From Gnetum montanum (taxonomy: Eukaryota > Streptophyta > Gnetopsida > Gnetales > Gnetaceae), in the NCBI GenBank assembly GCA_015680685.1, contig MNCI01038357.1:22126-86125 (forward strand): a stretch of DNA of 64,000 nt. Direction: 5' to 3'. A model generated the notes under the pieces. That model was given only the letters and a program-made list of their open reading frames with translations, did not search any database and was not told the origin of the DNA. Below, piece by piece: positions 1 to 12,289 of the stretch (positions are counted from its first letter, which is position 1; the number at the start of each line of letters is the position of its first letter). A program made the translations under genes and the position numbers.

Positions 1-1510
1 ATAGATGATAGTTTGAAAATTGTTTTTTAACCTTGCAAGCCCAAATGCCTAAATTCTTTTACTTGCTTTTAAAAGCATACAAAGCTTTGAAATGTCATGC
101 TATTTTTTATTTAATGCACTTCCCTTACATATAATTGTTCATATAAATAAGACTTGAATTTTTAAAAGAATCTACTATTTTCACATTAATACATCCAAAG
201 TGAAAGTTAAAATAGGCATTTCTTGTATCCCATATCATTACTTTGGTTTTATCTACATTTACTTGAAGACTAACTAAATGACAATAATTTTCTAGAATTT
301 GCAACATATTTTTTATACCTTCTATAGTAAAGGAGATCAAAGCAGTATCATCTATATACAAAAAAAAGATTCACTACTTTGGATCCAATTTTGATAGGGT
401 GACTATCTTGCTTGTTACATAATTTCTTATGCATTTCATCAATAAAGATACTAAAGAGAATTTCAGAAAGTGAACAACCATACTTAACTCTAATTTTAAT
501 TTTGAATTGAGATTTTTTTTTGTGCATTGCTATTTTTCAATAATCACTTCCTCGTACAATCTTTAAGTTGCTATAATCAATTCTAATGGGAGGTTATTTT
601 ATGTAAATGAAATCATACTTTTGTGTGAACAATTAAATCATATTTTTTTGTAAAATCAATAAAATAAAAAAATTTGTTTATCCCTTTTTGCAAACACTAT
701 GTAGAGTTTAAGAGTAACTAAGTAACCAAAAGTGGAGTGATTTTGTCTAAACTTATTTAACTTTAATACAAGAACTAATTCTCTTTTCTAGTAGAGTGTC
801 CAACAACTTAGCAAAAACATTACACACAACAATCATTTAATAATTATTCAAATTATTTTTATCCTCTATTTTATAAAATAAATAGCCTTACTAGTTTTCC
901 AATGTTGCTCTAATCCTTAAACCATTACTAAATTTAATCTATGCTAAATTTCGCTACAAACAACATGTCTTCTCCACTTTATAATTCTACATGTATGATA
1001 TCTAAATATATAACTTTTCCGTATGCTAGCTTTGTAATACCCTCTGTGACTTCCTTAAGAATCAATTGGATAGCTTCTTATAATACAGTAGCAATAGAAT
1101 TACCATCTTCTCTTGCAATTAGTTTATTGTAAAATAAGTATGAAAAGAAAAATTAAATGATGAAGAGGCTTTATAATGAAAACACTACCAAAATTGTCTA
1201 AGATCCTTTTTAATAGTGTAACAAAAATATTCTTATTGTTCCTTGATAAATTTCATCCTCTTATTTCTAGTCAAGCATTTATATGCTTTAACTAAAATGT
1301 GTTTGTCTCTCTTATTTGTATGTTTAATATTCTATCTAGCCTGTACGCAATCTTCATCAAACCATGTCTTTTATGCATCTTGTTATTATGAATGCATAAC
1401 ATGCTTAGTTGTCATAAGAAAAATTTTCTCAACCTTCTTATGTTGTCTTTCAATATTATATTTGTTATGTGCTACATCCATATATTTTTTCTTGATTTCT
1501 TAGGATGACC
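1..1510 (-). mobile_element. Decayed LINE: reverse transcriptase and linker part
   Basis: Non-LTR retrotransposon remnant read on the minus strand. From high to low coordinates, near 1365 a stretch reads WFDEDC followed by basic residues, typical of the endonuclease-RT linker. Near 640-690 it reads FIDFTKKYDLI, matching the RT motif normally D-F-x-K-A-F/Y-D. Near 440-480 it reads YGCSLSEILFSIFIDEM, matching the GCSLSP..F..F motif. At 330-360 it reads YIDDTALIS, the catalytic YxDD box. Near 60-100 it reads FKALYAFKSK, a downstream LINE motif. Frames shift and stops interrupt it, so it is not functional. It runs off the left edge of the window. The motifs suggest an RTE/CR1-type rather than an L1-type LINE; that subtype is an inference. 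Confidence 0.8.
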
Positions 1511-2829
1511 TTTCACTAAACTGTTTTTGTGTTTTTTTTAATCTAAGAAGAAATTTTAATTTATGATAAAAGATCTAAATGATGATGACCATTGTTTGTT
1601 GGTTTTAGTATGCACTTTGGTAACCCAGACTCCATTCTCTCCACTTTCCTAAGATGTGCATTTCAAGATAGATAAACAAGTAATTTTAAAAAGCCCAAAT
1701 TCAAAGTGATAGAAGGTCATATTTACATATGGAAATATAACAAATACAAGTGAAAGAATGAAGACAAAGTTCAAACTTTAAGAAAATACAAAGATCAAGT
1801 GAAGTGAAAATAGTCTTTTTTGTAAAATAGGGACCAAAGCCACGTAATTTGTATTTGAATTATTATGCCAAATAAGACAACATAGGAAATTCAATTATTT
1901 TTACTTTTATTAAAAGATTGATGTGCTGATGTAATTAAAAAATAGCCCAAATCTCTCATATCTCTTGAATTTCTAGCCCAATTTTCCATAAAACAAGCTT
2001 GCCTTATCATATTCTAATATGGCACCATCATTTAATTACAAAATTTATGGGTAAGTCATGTTGGTAATTGAAGTAATAGAAGCAATTAATGTTATTGAAG
2101 CAATTCCAAAATCTATCTCATAATCAAATATCCTATTTATCATCTACAATCATATTCATAATTCCACATTTTATCCCATTACAAGTTCATCCATCCTCAA
2201 TTCATCATATTTACCAATTCTCATTAATCAAAGAAGTTGAAAAATCACATTCGAGGCCACACTTGGATTACAATTTTGATCATCAAATCAACTAAAATTA
2301 ATTCCAAATTTTGCAAGCTAGTATATTTCTAAAAGAGCTTTGTAGCAAGTATTCACTCACTCTATAACTCTCTCATATCACAAAGTTATTCATCTTGCAA
2401 ATCAACAATTTAGATTCTGAATGTTGAACAATTTTATTCCAGACCCCTTTTTGGGCCATATTTGAGTTATCAAATAAATCTCAATTGATCCAAAATTTTA
2501 CAGGCTGATAGACTATAGAATAAGCTTTCCGAAAAGCCTAATATCTATCCAAAACTCACCTAAATTACAAAGATATTACAATTCAAAAATTAGAAAAAAA
2601 AATCAAATTTTTCTCAATTAGGTTGTCAATGTGATCTAAAATATTAGGCTACTAGAAATCTACAAAATAAAAAATATTTTCAAATCTTCTTACAACCCAA
2701 ACAATCTACAAATTCAATCAATTCCTATCCAACATTCAACTCTAATAAATTTAGTATCTTCATAGGAACACGAAAATAAATTAATGCAAGAGTTACCTTA
2801 AGGTCATATCAAAGTAAATGATGAAGATT
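1511..2829. other. AT-rich stretch without recognisable gene
   Basis: I see no coding sequence here that I recognise on either strand. The stretch separates the LINE endonuclease remnant from the LINE RT remnant and is about 0.9 kb longer than the usual spacing between those domains, so part of it may be a later insertion. I could not find paired ends to prove that. Confidence 0.4.
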
Positions 2830-3160
2830 AAGGAAATATGGCAAGTCCATTACAAATGAGAAGATCAAAATTTTTCATCCATTCTAGTTGTTTTTGATCC
2901 ATAATATTAGTAGTAACAACTATAGAATGTCATGTCTAGGTATGATCTTTAACAATTTCTAAATTACCAACATTATATTGCCATTGAATCATTTCTATTG
3001 GTTGTGATTCTATCTTTGCATTAAAATCTTCACAAATAAACATTAAATATTTTGTTGAAAATTCTATAATATCTTTGCCTAAGAACAAGAAATGATGATC
3101 ACAAGACAACTTTATAGTGTCATATAATGTAGCATCTATAAGGGCAATATAGCATATGGA
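2830..3160 (-). mobile_element. Decayed LINE endonuclease fragment
   Basis: On the minus strand this reads as part of an apurinic-type LINE endonuclease. A segment near 3010-3070 reads CEDFNAKIES, resembling the GDFNA(R/K) motif, and a segment near 2850 reads LLICNGLAIFP, resembling the (I/L)CNG...P motif after it. The same strand and order as the RT remnant at 1-1510 suggest one original LINE, now split. The homology is motif-level only. Confidence 0.55.
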
Positions 3161-3555
3161 AAGGAAAGCACAACCATGCTAACATAAGATTTTTGGCCAG
3201 ATGTATTATTTATGATTATCAATTTTTTCTAAAAAAGTATGTAATTATTCATAGATTTCCTCAGTAAATGTTACTAGAAGATCTACCTCGTTGTTCTCCT
3301 CTTGCATTTCCTACAACAAATTTAATGAATTTAGCAACCATAAAATCTATAGTCAACATCTTCCCATGTTTTAACAAAACTAAAAACATTAAAGGTATCA
3401 AAGCAACTAATGTTATTCAATGGAACAACTTTATTTATAATTTCACTATCTATATTAATAAAACAATGTTGTGTGAAGGGCCTGAACATTGTTTGAATAT
3501 TTTTTTGGATATTTCTTATATTTAATTACTACAATATTCTTAATATTTAGGTATG
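3161..3555. other. AT-rich flank of gypsy element, no gene seen
   Basis: Contains an 85-codon open frame at 3268-3525 that matches nothing I recognise and has no coding signature. It is the sequence into which the outer gypsy element inserted. Confidence 0.4.
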
Positions 3556-3560
3556 CTACT
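3556..3560. repeat. Target site duplication (left) of outer gypsy element
   Basis: CTACT lies just before the LTR start TGATAAAGTC. Its partner after the right LTR at 22027-22031 is TTACT, one C/T mismatch. A 5-bp duplication is normal for Ty3/gypsy integration. Confidence 0.7.
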
Positions 3561-4452
3561 TGATAAAGTCAATTTTTCTTCACCAACGATATTGCATCAA
3601 CAATGTTGTTTATTTGATATCATAGCACATGCTATATCATCATTGATAAGATATCTCAAGATGTGTATGGCCCTATAAATACAACACTTGGGTGCATGAT
3701 CTACATAACTTTCATTCTAAGTAGTAACTAAAGTTTGTTAGTTTTATTCCATGAATTTAGACTTAGCACTTAGAAGTGTGAATACCCATAGTGTGGTGTG
3801 ATTTAGTGAATGACACAGATTGTACTTGGGCACACTTTGTTCATGGAAATAAGGATCAAACTATTTCTGACCATTGCAACATTCTCCTGGTTTAGCATTT
3901 TACTTAGAATAATGCTTACTATTTTGACTTAGCTTAATGTTTACTATTTTCTAGTTAATATTTTACTTTTTCATCTACTTTACTGTGACTACTATTAGTA
4001 AGCAAAATAAGTACAACTGATCTTGAGTACTTAAGTGTAATTGCTTGGTAATCTAGTAGTGTTATCTCTTGGTATGCCCAGTAGCATTATACTTGATATC
4101 TTAGTAGTGGTTACACAAAGCCCAAGGTCTGTATAGAAGATCAAGAACATATTCTCATTGTCATAGGCTAGGATAGATACATTTACTCATTTTAATTAGA
4201 TTTAGAAACCATTTCTACTTGCATCATGCTTGCTAGGAGCAATGATGGCCTACTAACATCAGATATCATATGCCTCAAGGTGAGCTAAACCATACACATA
4301 GACTTCACTAGCTCCACATGGGAAGACAATGGTCTCAAACTTAGACTAATTGCTAACATATTAACATTACTTTATCCATTGATTATGATCTAGTCACATG
4401 TTAATGCCTATGACTTATATGGCTGAGTGTTGGATTGCTCCACTACTCATGA
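3561..4452 (+). repeat. Left LTR of outer gypsy element
   Basis: Matches the split right LTR (15252-15892 plus 21773-22026) along its length. It begins TGATAAAGTC and ends CTCATGA, where the right copy ends CTCATCA. A TATA box lies near base 114 of the LTR. The R-U5 half is also recognisably related to the LTR of the nested element, which places the two elements in related subfamilies. Confidence 0.85.
3674..3681 (+). promoter_or_regulatory. LTR TATA box (outer element, left)
   Basis: TATAAATA inside the left LTR, conserved at the same place in the right LTR (15365-15372). It is the likely core promoter for the genomic RNA. Confidence 0.6.
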
Positions 4453-4453
4453 T

Positions 4454-4471
4454 TAACACCTTTGTTGGGGA
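4454..4471 (+). other. Primer binding site, degraded tRNA-Asp type (outer)
   Basis: TAACACCTTTGTTGGGGA follows the left LTR after one base. It lines up with the primer site of the nested element and with the complement of the plant tRNA-Asp 3' end (TGGCGCCGTTGCCGGGGA), with several mismatches. Confidence 0.6.
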
Positions 4472-4799
4472 TAAGTCAATGTATGTTGAGTAATTGATTT
4501 ATAAAGTTCATTGTATTAGGAATCCAAAGTTAAAATTCACTATCTCTTAATAATTCTAAATAATTAAGCACATTTAATTAAACATCCAAAAATCACAACA
4601 TGTCTTCAAATAAAGATACATAGTCACCTACCAAAGAGACAAAAAGGAACAATGACAAAATCAACAATGAAGAAGAATGGGGATGTCTATGCAAACCAAA
4701 ATCACATATGCTCACACTGATCCTTATCATTCATAGTTTACTTTTATCTTTCATTAGGACCGATAAATTAGTTAGAGAGACATACAAGGCAACATAATA

Positions 4800-7000
4800 T
4801 TGCCTCCAAATCAAGTAGCACTTAACATGCTTCAAACAAAATTAAGGGAAATAAATATGAATCATATCCAGGAAGGGTACCATGTGACTAAGCACATGAC
4901 AAGTCCCTATGAACCCATGAAGGAGAAAAGGAGGAGAGATGTTGCCATGGAAATCAAGCATGTACATAACAAAGGGAAGTAAGTTAACACTTTAGTTATC
5001 TTATAAGAACTTGATGGTGATGCATATATTGCAAAACAACTCCATCACAATCATGAGGATCCTCCTCAAATACCTATCATTAGACTTGAAGAACTTGTCA
5101 AAGTTCAATTACATTCCACCCTAGCAGAGATACCATGAGGCAAGGCAACTGACTCCAAGTATACGTAGAACTCAAGGTGATGAGTTTCTACTGAATTTCA
5201 TAAGAAGAAGTGCCAAAGTCATCGAAGGAGGACAAGTTGACATTGTTCTCCTACTACCTCATTTACATCTTCATGATCATCGATGGGCTCTAATGAGAGA
5301 AGACAAAGGTACCAAGACCATGACAAGGAAGAATGAAGAACTCATGATTGCTATGACCATCGTCCATGATACTTTGATGAAGAAGATGAAGACCATCAAC
5401 CAAGAAGGCATAGGGATCATAAAGAGGATCAAGAAAGGTATGGGCACAGAAGGGGGTACTACTACAATAGAGCTCATGAACCTGATCACGATGATGAATC
5501 CCTGAGGGTAACTCTCAATATGATAATATCCAAGAAGCTATACATATACCAACCAGCCACGTAAGGAAGAAATTTATCAAAAAACTTGACATGAATAACA
5601 TGTCTAGATTTGGGGGTGGTTGATCATCAACACCACCTCCAAGCATTTCATGATGCCTATGTTATGCAAAATATTGAAAGTTATTAGTAAAAATTAAATT
5701 TGTTTCCATGGAAACTTATGAAAGAAGCTAAGAGTAGGTACAAATCACTTAAGCTTAAATCAATCAAAATATGGAAGTCCATGCTAGAGTTCTTCAATGA
5801 AAAATATCAAACTTATTCCTAGGTGTCCAATCTAAAGGAAATAGGCCCAAGGATGGAAGAAAGGAATCCATAAATCCCTTGATGTAGCAATGGGAAGGTA
5901 TTACTCACTATTTCACAGATGCATAGGTCATGGATTCTCTCAATGGGAATAGTTAAGGCATATTTTTGATGGGTTATGAAACAAAACTAGAGAGACCCTT
6001 AGGGTTTATGCCCAAGGTTGATTATCTGAAATGACTACCCATCGGATATAGAGATTGATTAACCAAGTGGTTAAGGAAGAAGGGAAGTTAAGAAAAAGAG
6101 AATTAGTGAAAGAATATAATAAAGATCCATATATCAGAAAAAGCGATGCAAAAGTTTATGACACACAAGAAGAAGAGATCTTGGAACAAGTAATTCAGAA
6201 GAAAACTCTACCTATCTAGAAATTTGTCATTGATATAGTACCAAAGGTCAAGAAGATGTGAGACTCAATTGATGAGAAATTTATAATAGCCTTTAAGATT
6301 GTGAAGGATCGAACAGAGTAAACCTTTGGTAAAGGCAAGGACAAGAAAGAGAAAAGAGACTTTGGACAAAAGGGAAAAGTGGCTTTAGTTGTTAAGTGTT
6401 TGGACACAAGCTTTGAAGATGAGGAAGGATGTGTTGTATGCCAATATGAACATCCCAAATGATGTTGTCCAGTAATGTCACTCTTATAAGAAATAGGCTC
6501 ATATGCACTTAATCCCATATTTGTCAAGAAATAGATGCCAAAAAGGTTACCTTACCCTTAAGGTAACTACAAGTAAAACTTCCAACCCATGTACTATCCT
6601 AGTGGAGCTTTACCACAACCATAAGAGCAATACTATTAGCAGTGACAACAATCCCAATCGTGGGCCATGCCATCACCATACCAACAATATCCATATCGAT
6701 AGCCAGATCCATATGGATACTATGTACAACATCTGATCTCTCATGGTAATACTGTTGTTCAAACTCCACGATACTATCCAATTGAGTACCACCAACCAAC
6801 ATTGCCAAGGATAGATTCAAACTTATACATGCATCCATTAACAACTAGTTCTTCAAATCCACATGTAAATCCTTTACCACTAGTGCCACCTCATTTCATG
6901 CAAGAGGAACTGTCATCTCAACTATAATAGAAAAGTGTAACAATGGCAGTTAACATGCAAGAGGAGGTGATTACATGTGAATCATAATCTACGAACTAAC
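4800..7000 (+). pseudogene. Decayed gag of outer gypsy element
   Basis: Broken coat-protein gene. Between about 5870 and 6010 the frame reads LDVAMGRYYSLF and later DGL.NKTRETLRVYAQG, closely matching the intact retrotransposon gag domain of the nested element (17450-17600). Near 6430-6470 a C-x2-C-x3-H motif (CVVCQYEH) marks the zinc-knuckle region. A proline, glutamine and tyrosine-rich tail follows to about 6900. Stops and frameshifts are frequent. The true start codon cannot be set. Confidence 0.65.
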
Positions 7001-7149
7001 CATTCTTCAGAACAAGTCCTAAGAAGGTTCGATGGTGGGGAACACATCTACTTCCACCCCATCCACACTTAATCCTCCTCAACACAATAAGCTTCCATCT
7101 TCATTAATCCCAAATATTATAACCATCATACTTATCCAAACCATCACTC

Positions 7150-9480
7150 ATTGGATAAAGGTAGGAGCACTTGGACAGAAGTGAATAGGTCTAGGAAGCC
7201 CTTTATTTTACCTTCAAGTAGTAAGGTAGAAATCATGCAAGGCTCTACTTAATTATAGGTTAGCAATGAACTTGATTTCACATGACATGCATTAGGCCTA
7301 GAATCTACCACTATTAAAGAAGAGTAAAATCCAGTTAGAGCTTGCAGACCAATTGATCACAATTCCAATAGGACAAGTGGATGATGTGATCACAACCATC
7401 AATGGTTGGTCTTACCCTACAAATTATAGGTAATTCATGTTGGTAAAAATAAGGGAGAATTTCCAATCATCATGGAAAGAGCTTGGCTTAGCACTGTCGA
7501 TGCTAAGCTTGGGATTCATGACTTATCCTTGGATATTTTCAAGGAAGATGAGGTTGGTATTATATAATGACATAGAGTTCCCTGTATCTCATACAACGAT
7601 AATCGATGCAACTATGTGTAGAGGATATGGGCCATCAAATAGAAAAACACTAAGGCATGCAATAAATGTATAGAAAAAATATGTGTGCAAAAATGTTTGT
7701 ATGTGGAAATCACACAATAAGAAGGCACCCAATGATTAATCATAGATAGAGAAACTAAATCCAACAAATATATGGAACCACTAGATTAGATTGTTAGTGC
7801 ATATGTAGAAGAGTCTAATAAGCTACAAAAACTAAGGAAAATACATTCCTATCCATGAATAAGTCAGGAAGAAGAAATAGATTGGGAATAATTAGAAATC
7901 CCAGACACTATGGAGCTAGAACCATTGGAATTAAAGGCCCTACTGACAACATTAGAGTGTTCTTTCTTGAATAATAAGAAGTTGGTAATAATCAATGCTA
8001 ACTTAAAACAAGAAGTTTCTAGAAGTAGTCAACAAGTGGCCCATAACATTTGCATGGTCTTATGATGACATCATGGAAATTGATCTGAGAATTTGTTAAC
8101 ATCAAATAAATACTAATCTCATAGTCAAACCATGACACCAATCCCAAAGAAGGCTCAATCCTAAATTAAAAGAAGTATTCAAGTAGGATTTGAAGAAATT
8201 ACTAAAGGTAGGATTCCTCTATCCCATTACGAATAATGAATAGGTTAGTTCTTTAATGATTTTTCTAAAGAAGGGGGACAAGTGGCAAGTATGCATTGAT
8301 TTTCGATTATTGAATGTTGTTACATTTAAGGATCACTTTCCTTTGTTGTTTGTTGACTAGGTCTTGGATACCATTACAAGACATGAGTACTATAGTTTTT
8401 TGGATGGATATAGCAGATACAATCAAATCTACATTGCACTTAAGGACCAGATGAAAACAATGTTTACTAGTCCATGGGGAACATTTTCTTACAAACAAAT
8501 GTTATTTGGTCATTTGTAATGTGCCTGGCACCTTATAGAGATTAGTACTTAGCATTTTCCACAAGAAGATTGGAAATGGTGTTGAGGTATTCATAAATGA
8601 TTTTTCAACATATGGGCTAGATTTCAAGCAAGTGTTGGACTGATTAGAGCATGTACTAGAAAGATACATGGAAACTAATCTCAAGATCAATTAGCACAAA
8701 AGCCATCTTATGGTCTAGGATGGCATAGATTTGGGACATAAAATCTCTCAAAAAGGCATTGAGATAAATCCTAAGAAAATTTGAGTCATCAAAATATCAC
8801 TTAGAGGCCACATATAGTAAAAGAGGTTAGATCATTTTTGGGCCATACATGATATTATCAAAGATTTGTAGAGAATTTTTTAAAGATAGAAAAAATGATA
8901 GTAGAGCTTACTAAGAAGGATGCACCCTTCAAATGGACATCATCATGCAAAAAGGAATTTAAAATTTTGAAGTAGAAACTAATTGAGACACAAATCCTTC
9001 AAGCTTCAAATTGGTCCAGGTCTTTTCACATCATTATCAATGCTTCCAAATATGCACTTGGTCCAGTACTAACATAGTTAGATGATCAAAAGAAACCATA
9101 CTATATACACTGTGCCAACAGAAGCATCACTAGGGCACAACTAAACTACACCACAACAAAAAAGAAGTTGATGGTTATGATGTATGCACTTGAGAAGATT
9201 ATACATTATGTGCTCAAGTATCAAATTTATGTCCATACTAATCATAGTGCCAACTAATTTCTCATGAATAAACTAGTAGTTAGTCCTAGGGTGATTAGAT
9301 GACTTGTTATCCTGCAAGAATTCCACATAACAATGATCAATAAAAAGGACATAGAAAATGTGGTAGCCGATCATCTATCAAGGCTAAAGTGGAATTCCCA
9401 GCATGAAGCAGAACCTTTATTTGACCAATTCCCTAATGAGGACCTATTTACTAAAATAGTAAAGGTTATAAGTTTGATAG
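7150..9480 (+). pseudogene. Decayed pol: protease region, reverse transcriptase, RNase H (outer gypsy)
   Basis: The RT is recognisable from about 8110: DKWQVCIDFRLLNV near 8280, then KDHFPL, then YYSFLDGYSRYNQI near 8390-8430, then MFTSPWGTFSYK near 8460-8500. The YxDD region near 8590 is disrupted. RNase H follows (about 8990-9300), with a catalytic-region match near 9030-9060 and LNYTTTKKKLMVMMYALEK at about 9145. Upstream, 7330-7640 probably contains the protease, but no clear D-S/T-G is preserved. This would copy the element RNA into DNA; numerous stops make it inactive. Confidence 0.75.
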
Positions 9481-9579
9481 GGAAGATATGGATAACAATG
9501 TATTTAACCTAACTATTAACACAAGAGCTTCCTACTGAATGGAATAAGAAACAATAAGAATAATTCCTTCATAGAGCAA

Positions 9580-10720
9580 AAAGATATATAGAAATTAATG
9601 GAAATTTGTGCAATATTTCTGTAGATGGGCTAGTTAGATGGTGTGTGCCAGAATGTGATGAACAAAGAGTTCTATAAGATGCCCATGAAGACCCATGTGG
9701 TGGCCATTATGCATGGTGTAGAATGGTACTCAAGCTAATAATGGTAGGCTACTTTTGGCCTACATTGTTTAGAGATGCTCACAATTTCATGCAATCTTCT
9801 GAGTGATGCCAAAGGGATGAAGTAATTATGACTAAATATGAATGGCAACAACAATGGATACAACCACTTAAGCCATTCAATATATGGGGAATTGATTTCA
9901 TGGGATTCATAATGTAGATGTAGAATGGAAAAGCAGACATAATTATGATTGTGAATTATTGTATAAAGTGGGCAAAGGCAGCAACAATTAGAGATTGCAC
10001 AACCAAGATAGCTACCAAGTTTTTCCAAAAGCATGTGGTAAATAGATTTGAAGTATCAATAATGCTTATATTAGATAATGGGACTCACTTCACTGGTGCT
10101 ACGTTTAAAAAGCTCATGCAACCACTTGGGGTGAACCATAAGTTGACCAAACCATATCATCCCTAAGTAAATGGTCAAGCAAAAGCTACTAACCGAGAAA
10201 TCATGAGGATACTTACTAGGATGGTTAGTAGGTTTAGGAAGGACTAGAGCACTAAACTAAATGATGTTGTATGGGCCTATAGGACATCCTAGAAATTACC
10301 TATAGGATATTCACTATATGATTTAGCTTATGGAAAGTTACCAACACTCCCAATCCAAGCAAAGCTCCACACACTAGCTACTGTCAGTGAACTTCACCTT
10401 GATTTGAGCTTAGCCCAAAGAGAATGCCTCATGAATCTAAACTTCTTAGAAGAAAATAGGCTTGTAGCACTCATGAGTAATGAATTCCACAAACATTACT
10501 CCAAACTTAGACATAATACATGGATAAGGCAAGTGTCCATATAACCTGGTGACAAGGTCCCTTATTACAATTCGAATCATGTACTCCAAAAAGCCAAATT
10601 TTAGACACTTATTCATCCTCTTCATAAAATCTTATTCTTATTAACATCCAACAAGTCAAATTCTATCATGAACATCCTAAGGAATCTACCCAATCTATCA
10701 TAGAGTCTTCTACTTGTTCT
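9580..10720 (+). pseudogene. Decayed integrase of outer gypsy element
   Basis: An H2C2-type region (about 9690-9800) is followed by the catalytic core: WGIDFMG near 9888, then ILDNGTHFTG near 10070 (second catalytic Asp region), then KPYHP and VNGQAKATNREI near 10150-10200, where the third acidic residue sits. Downstream, VVWAYRTS and GYSLYDLAYGK resemble the usual W-A-Y-R-T and S-P-(F/Y)-x-L-V-Y-G-K motifs. Stops include one where the family normally has glutamine (YHP-stop-VNGQ). Confidence 0.8.
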
Positions 10721-10740
10721 CTCTTTCTTTTTACTGATCC

Positions 10741-12289
10741 TAATGATAGTCATGGGGGTGTGCATATGGACACGTATGTACTTTACTGAATTTTTTTCAC
10801 TTTCTTTTTACTTTTTTACATTTCTTGATACATTTTTCCATTCTTTTATACTTTTCAACTTCTTAACGATTTCTTAGTTCCTTGACATTTTTCCAATTCT
10901 TTGATGATATTTCATTCTTTTAACATTTTTCATTCTATTCATCTTTTCATTTTTATTATTTTTTATAGTTTTTCATACCTTGTTGTCATTTTACTTATAT
11001 ATATTTTTGTTCAATCATTAATAAAACACCACAAATAAGGCAATATGTAGTCTTAAATAAGTTGAAGATTTCTCTATGTTATGGAGTCATAAGGAACTGA
11101 TTGTTTGTACAGTGAGACCACAACATCCATCCATCCATTCTAATAATAAGAGGTTCTTACCATGTCCATCATGATATTCTTTCTCATAATAAAACTAAGA
11201 ATAAACTTTTGATCATTATGCCTGGACAAAAAAGTAAAGAACCAAGTGGGAATGTGAAAAGTGTGACATCGAGAGAATTTGTGGAATCTCTTAAACTACT
11301 ACTATATGTTTTATTATGTTTTCAAGGTTGTACTCATATCCTTGTAGATATAATGAAAAATGAAAGTAAGAGTACAATAAGTGTTGTGTTACCATGTTAC
11401 CAGAAAGACATGTTACCCATGCCTAAAGGTAGTCCTTTGGTAAGGATGACATAAATAAAAATAAAACTCATACATAGCATAAATTTTTGGGGATCCCACT
11501 GGAAAGACATGTTGCCCATGCCTTAAGATAGGAAACTTCTTAAAAACTTCAAGAAAAAATATAATAAACTAAAATGAATAAACTTCTCCCTTGGACAAAA
11601 CACCAAGTGATGATACTCCTTACAATTGTGGTAGTCTTATGGTTGTGCATCTAAGGGGTGAAGTAATGCGATGTCACTTAACAATGGTCTAAACTTGGTT
11701 TAGAGCTTGTATGGAAAGGATAATGATTACCTTAACCACTAATAAAACACAAGAATTCATTATGCCTATGGTCAAACACCTCAAGTCCTGACCTCTGCAA
11801 TCTCTTCTAAGTGCACCTCACCTCACTATGCAATTAATCATACTTATGTATAATATAACATAATTTTCCCAACCTGGTACTACTAACATGTGTGTTTTGC
11901 AAGATAGGTATGCATTACATTCAACTCCTTAAGTTTCTATGAACACTTTAAGGTGTGGTTATGCAAGGGCACCAAGGGTTGGAGCTTGCTTTATGGAGGA
12001 CCCACTTGTATAACTATTGTATTTCATACTTCATAGGTAATCCCACATCATCTTGAGCCTTCCAAGAATAATAAATGTCAATCAATGCTTCCCTTAACAT
12101 CTAATAACTCTATTGTACACCAAGACTTCATTTCCTTTCTCATCCATCATATACAAACTTAATAAACTTTCTAACTTTACATTCATAATAAGATAAGAAC
12201 TTGATCTAACTAAGGGTACAAGTAAGAAAAGGAGTTATTAAGAATCAGTGTAAACATTTTAATAATTTCCAAACCCTTGATGATTGCAG
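10741..12289 (+). other. Conserved spacer between pol and the extra ORF (outer gypsy)
   Basis: Opens with CATGGGGGT (10751-10759), which resembles the element's own terminal polypurine tract. The rest is T-rich at first, then contains blocks that align with the nested element's spacer (18850-20257); the clearest block is 11900-12010 against 19845-19955. No long open frame. The two elements have kept this spacer despite losing pol in one of them, which suggests a cis role such as RNA structure, splicing or packaging; that is an inference. Confidence 0.5.

Noticed and set aside
1243-1503. Hydrophobic plus-strand open frame of 86 codons
   Set aside because: It is the antisense of the LINE linker with WFDEDC; the hydrophobicity is a by-product.
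5277-5505. Overlapping open frames on both strands, one membrane-like
   Set aside because: They lie inside the decayed gag of the outer gypsy element and match nothing in either frame.
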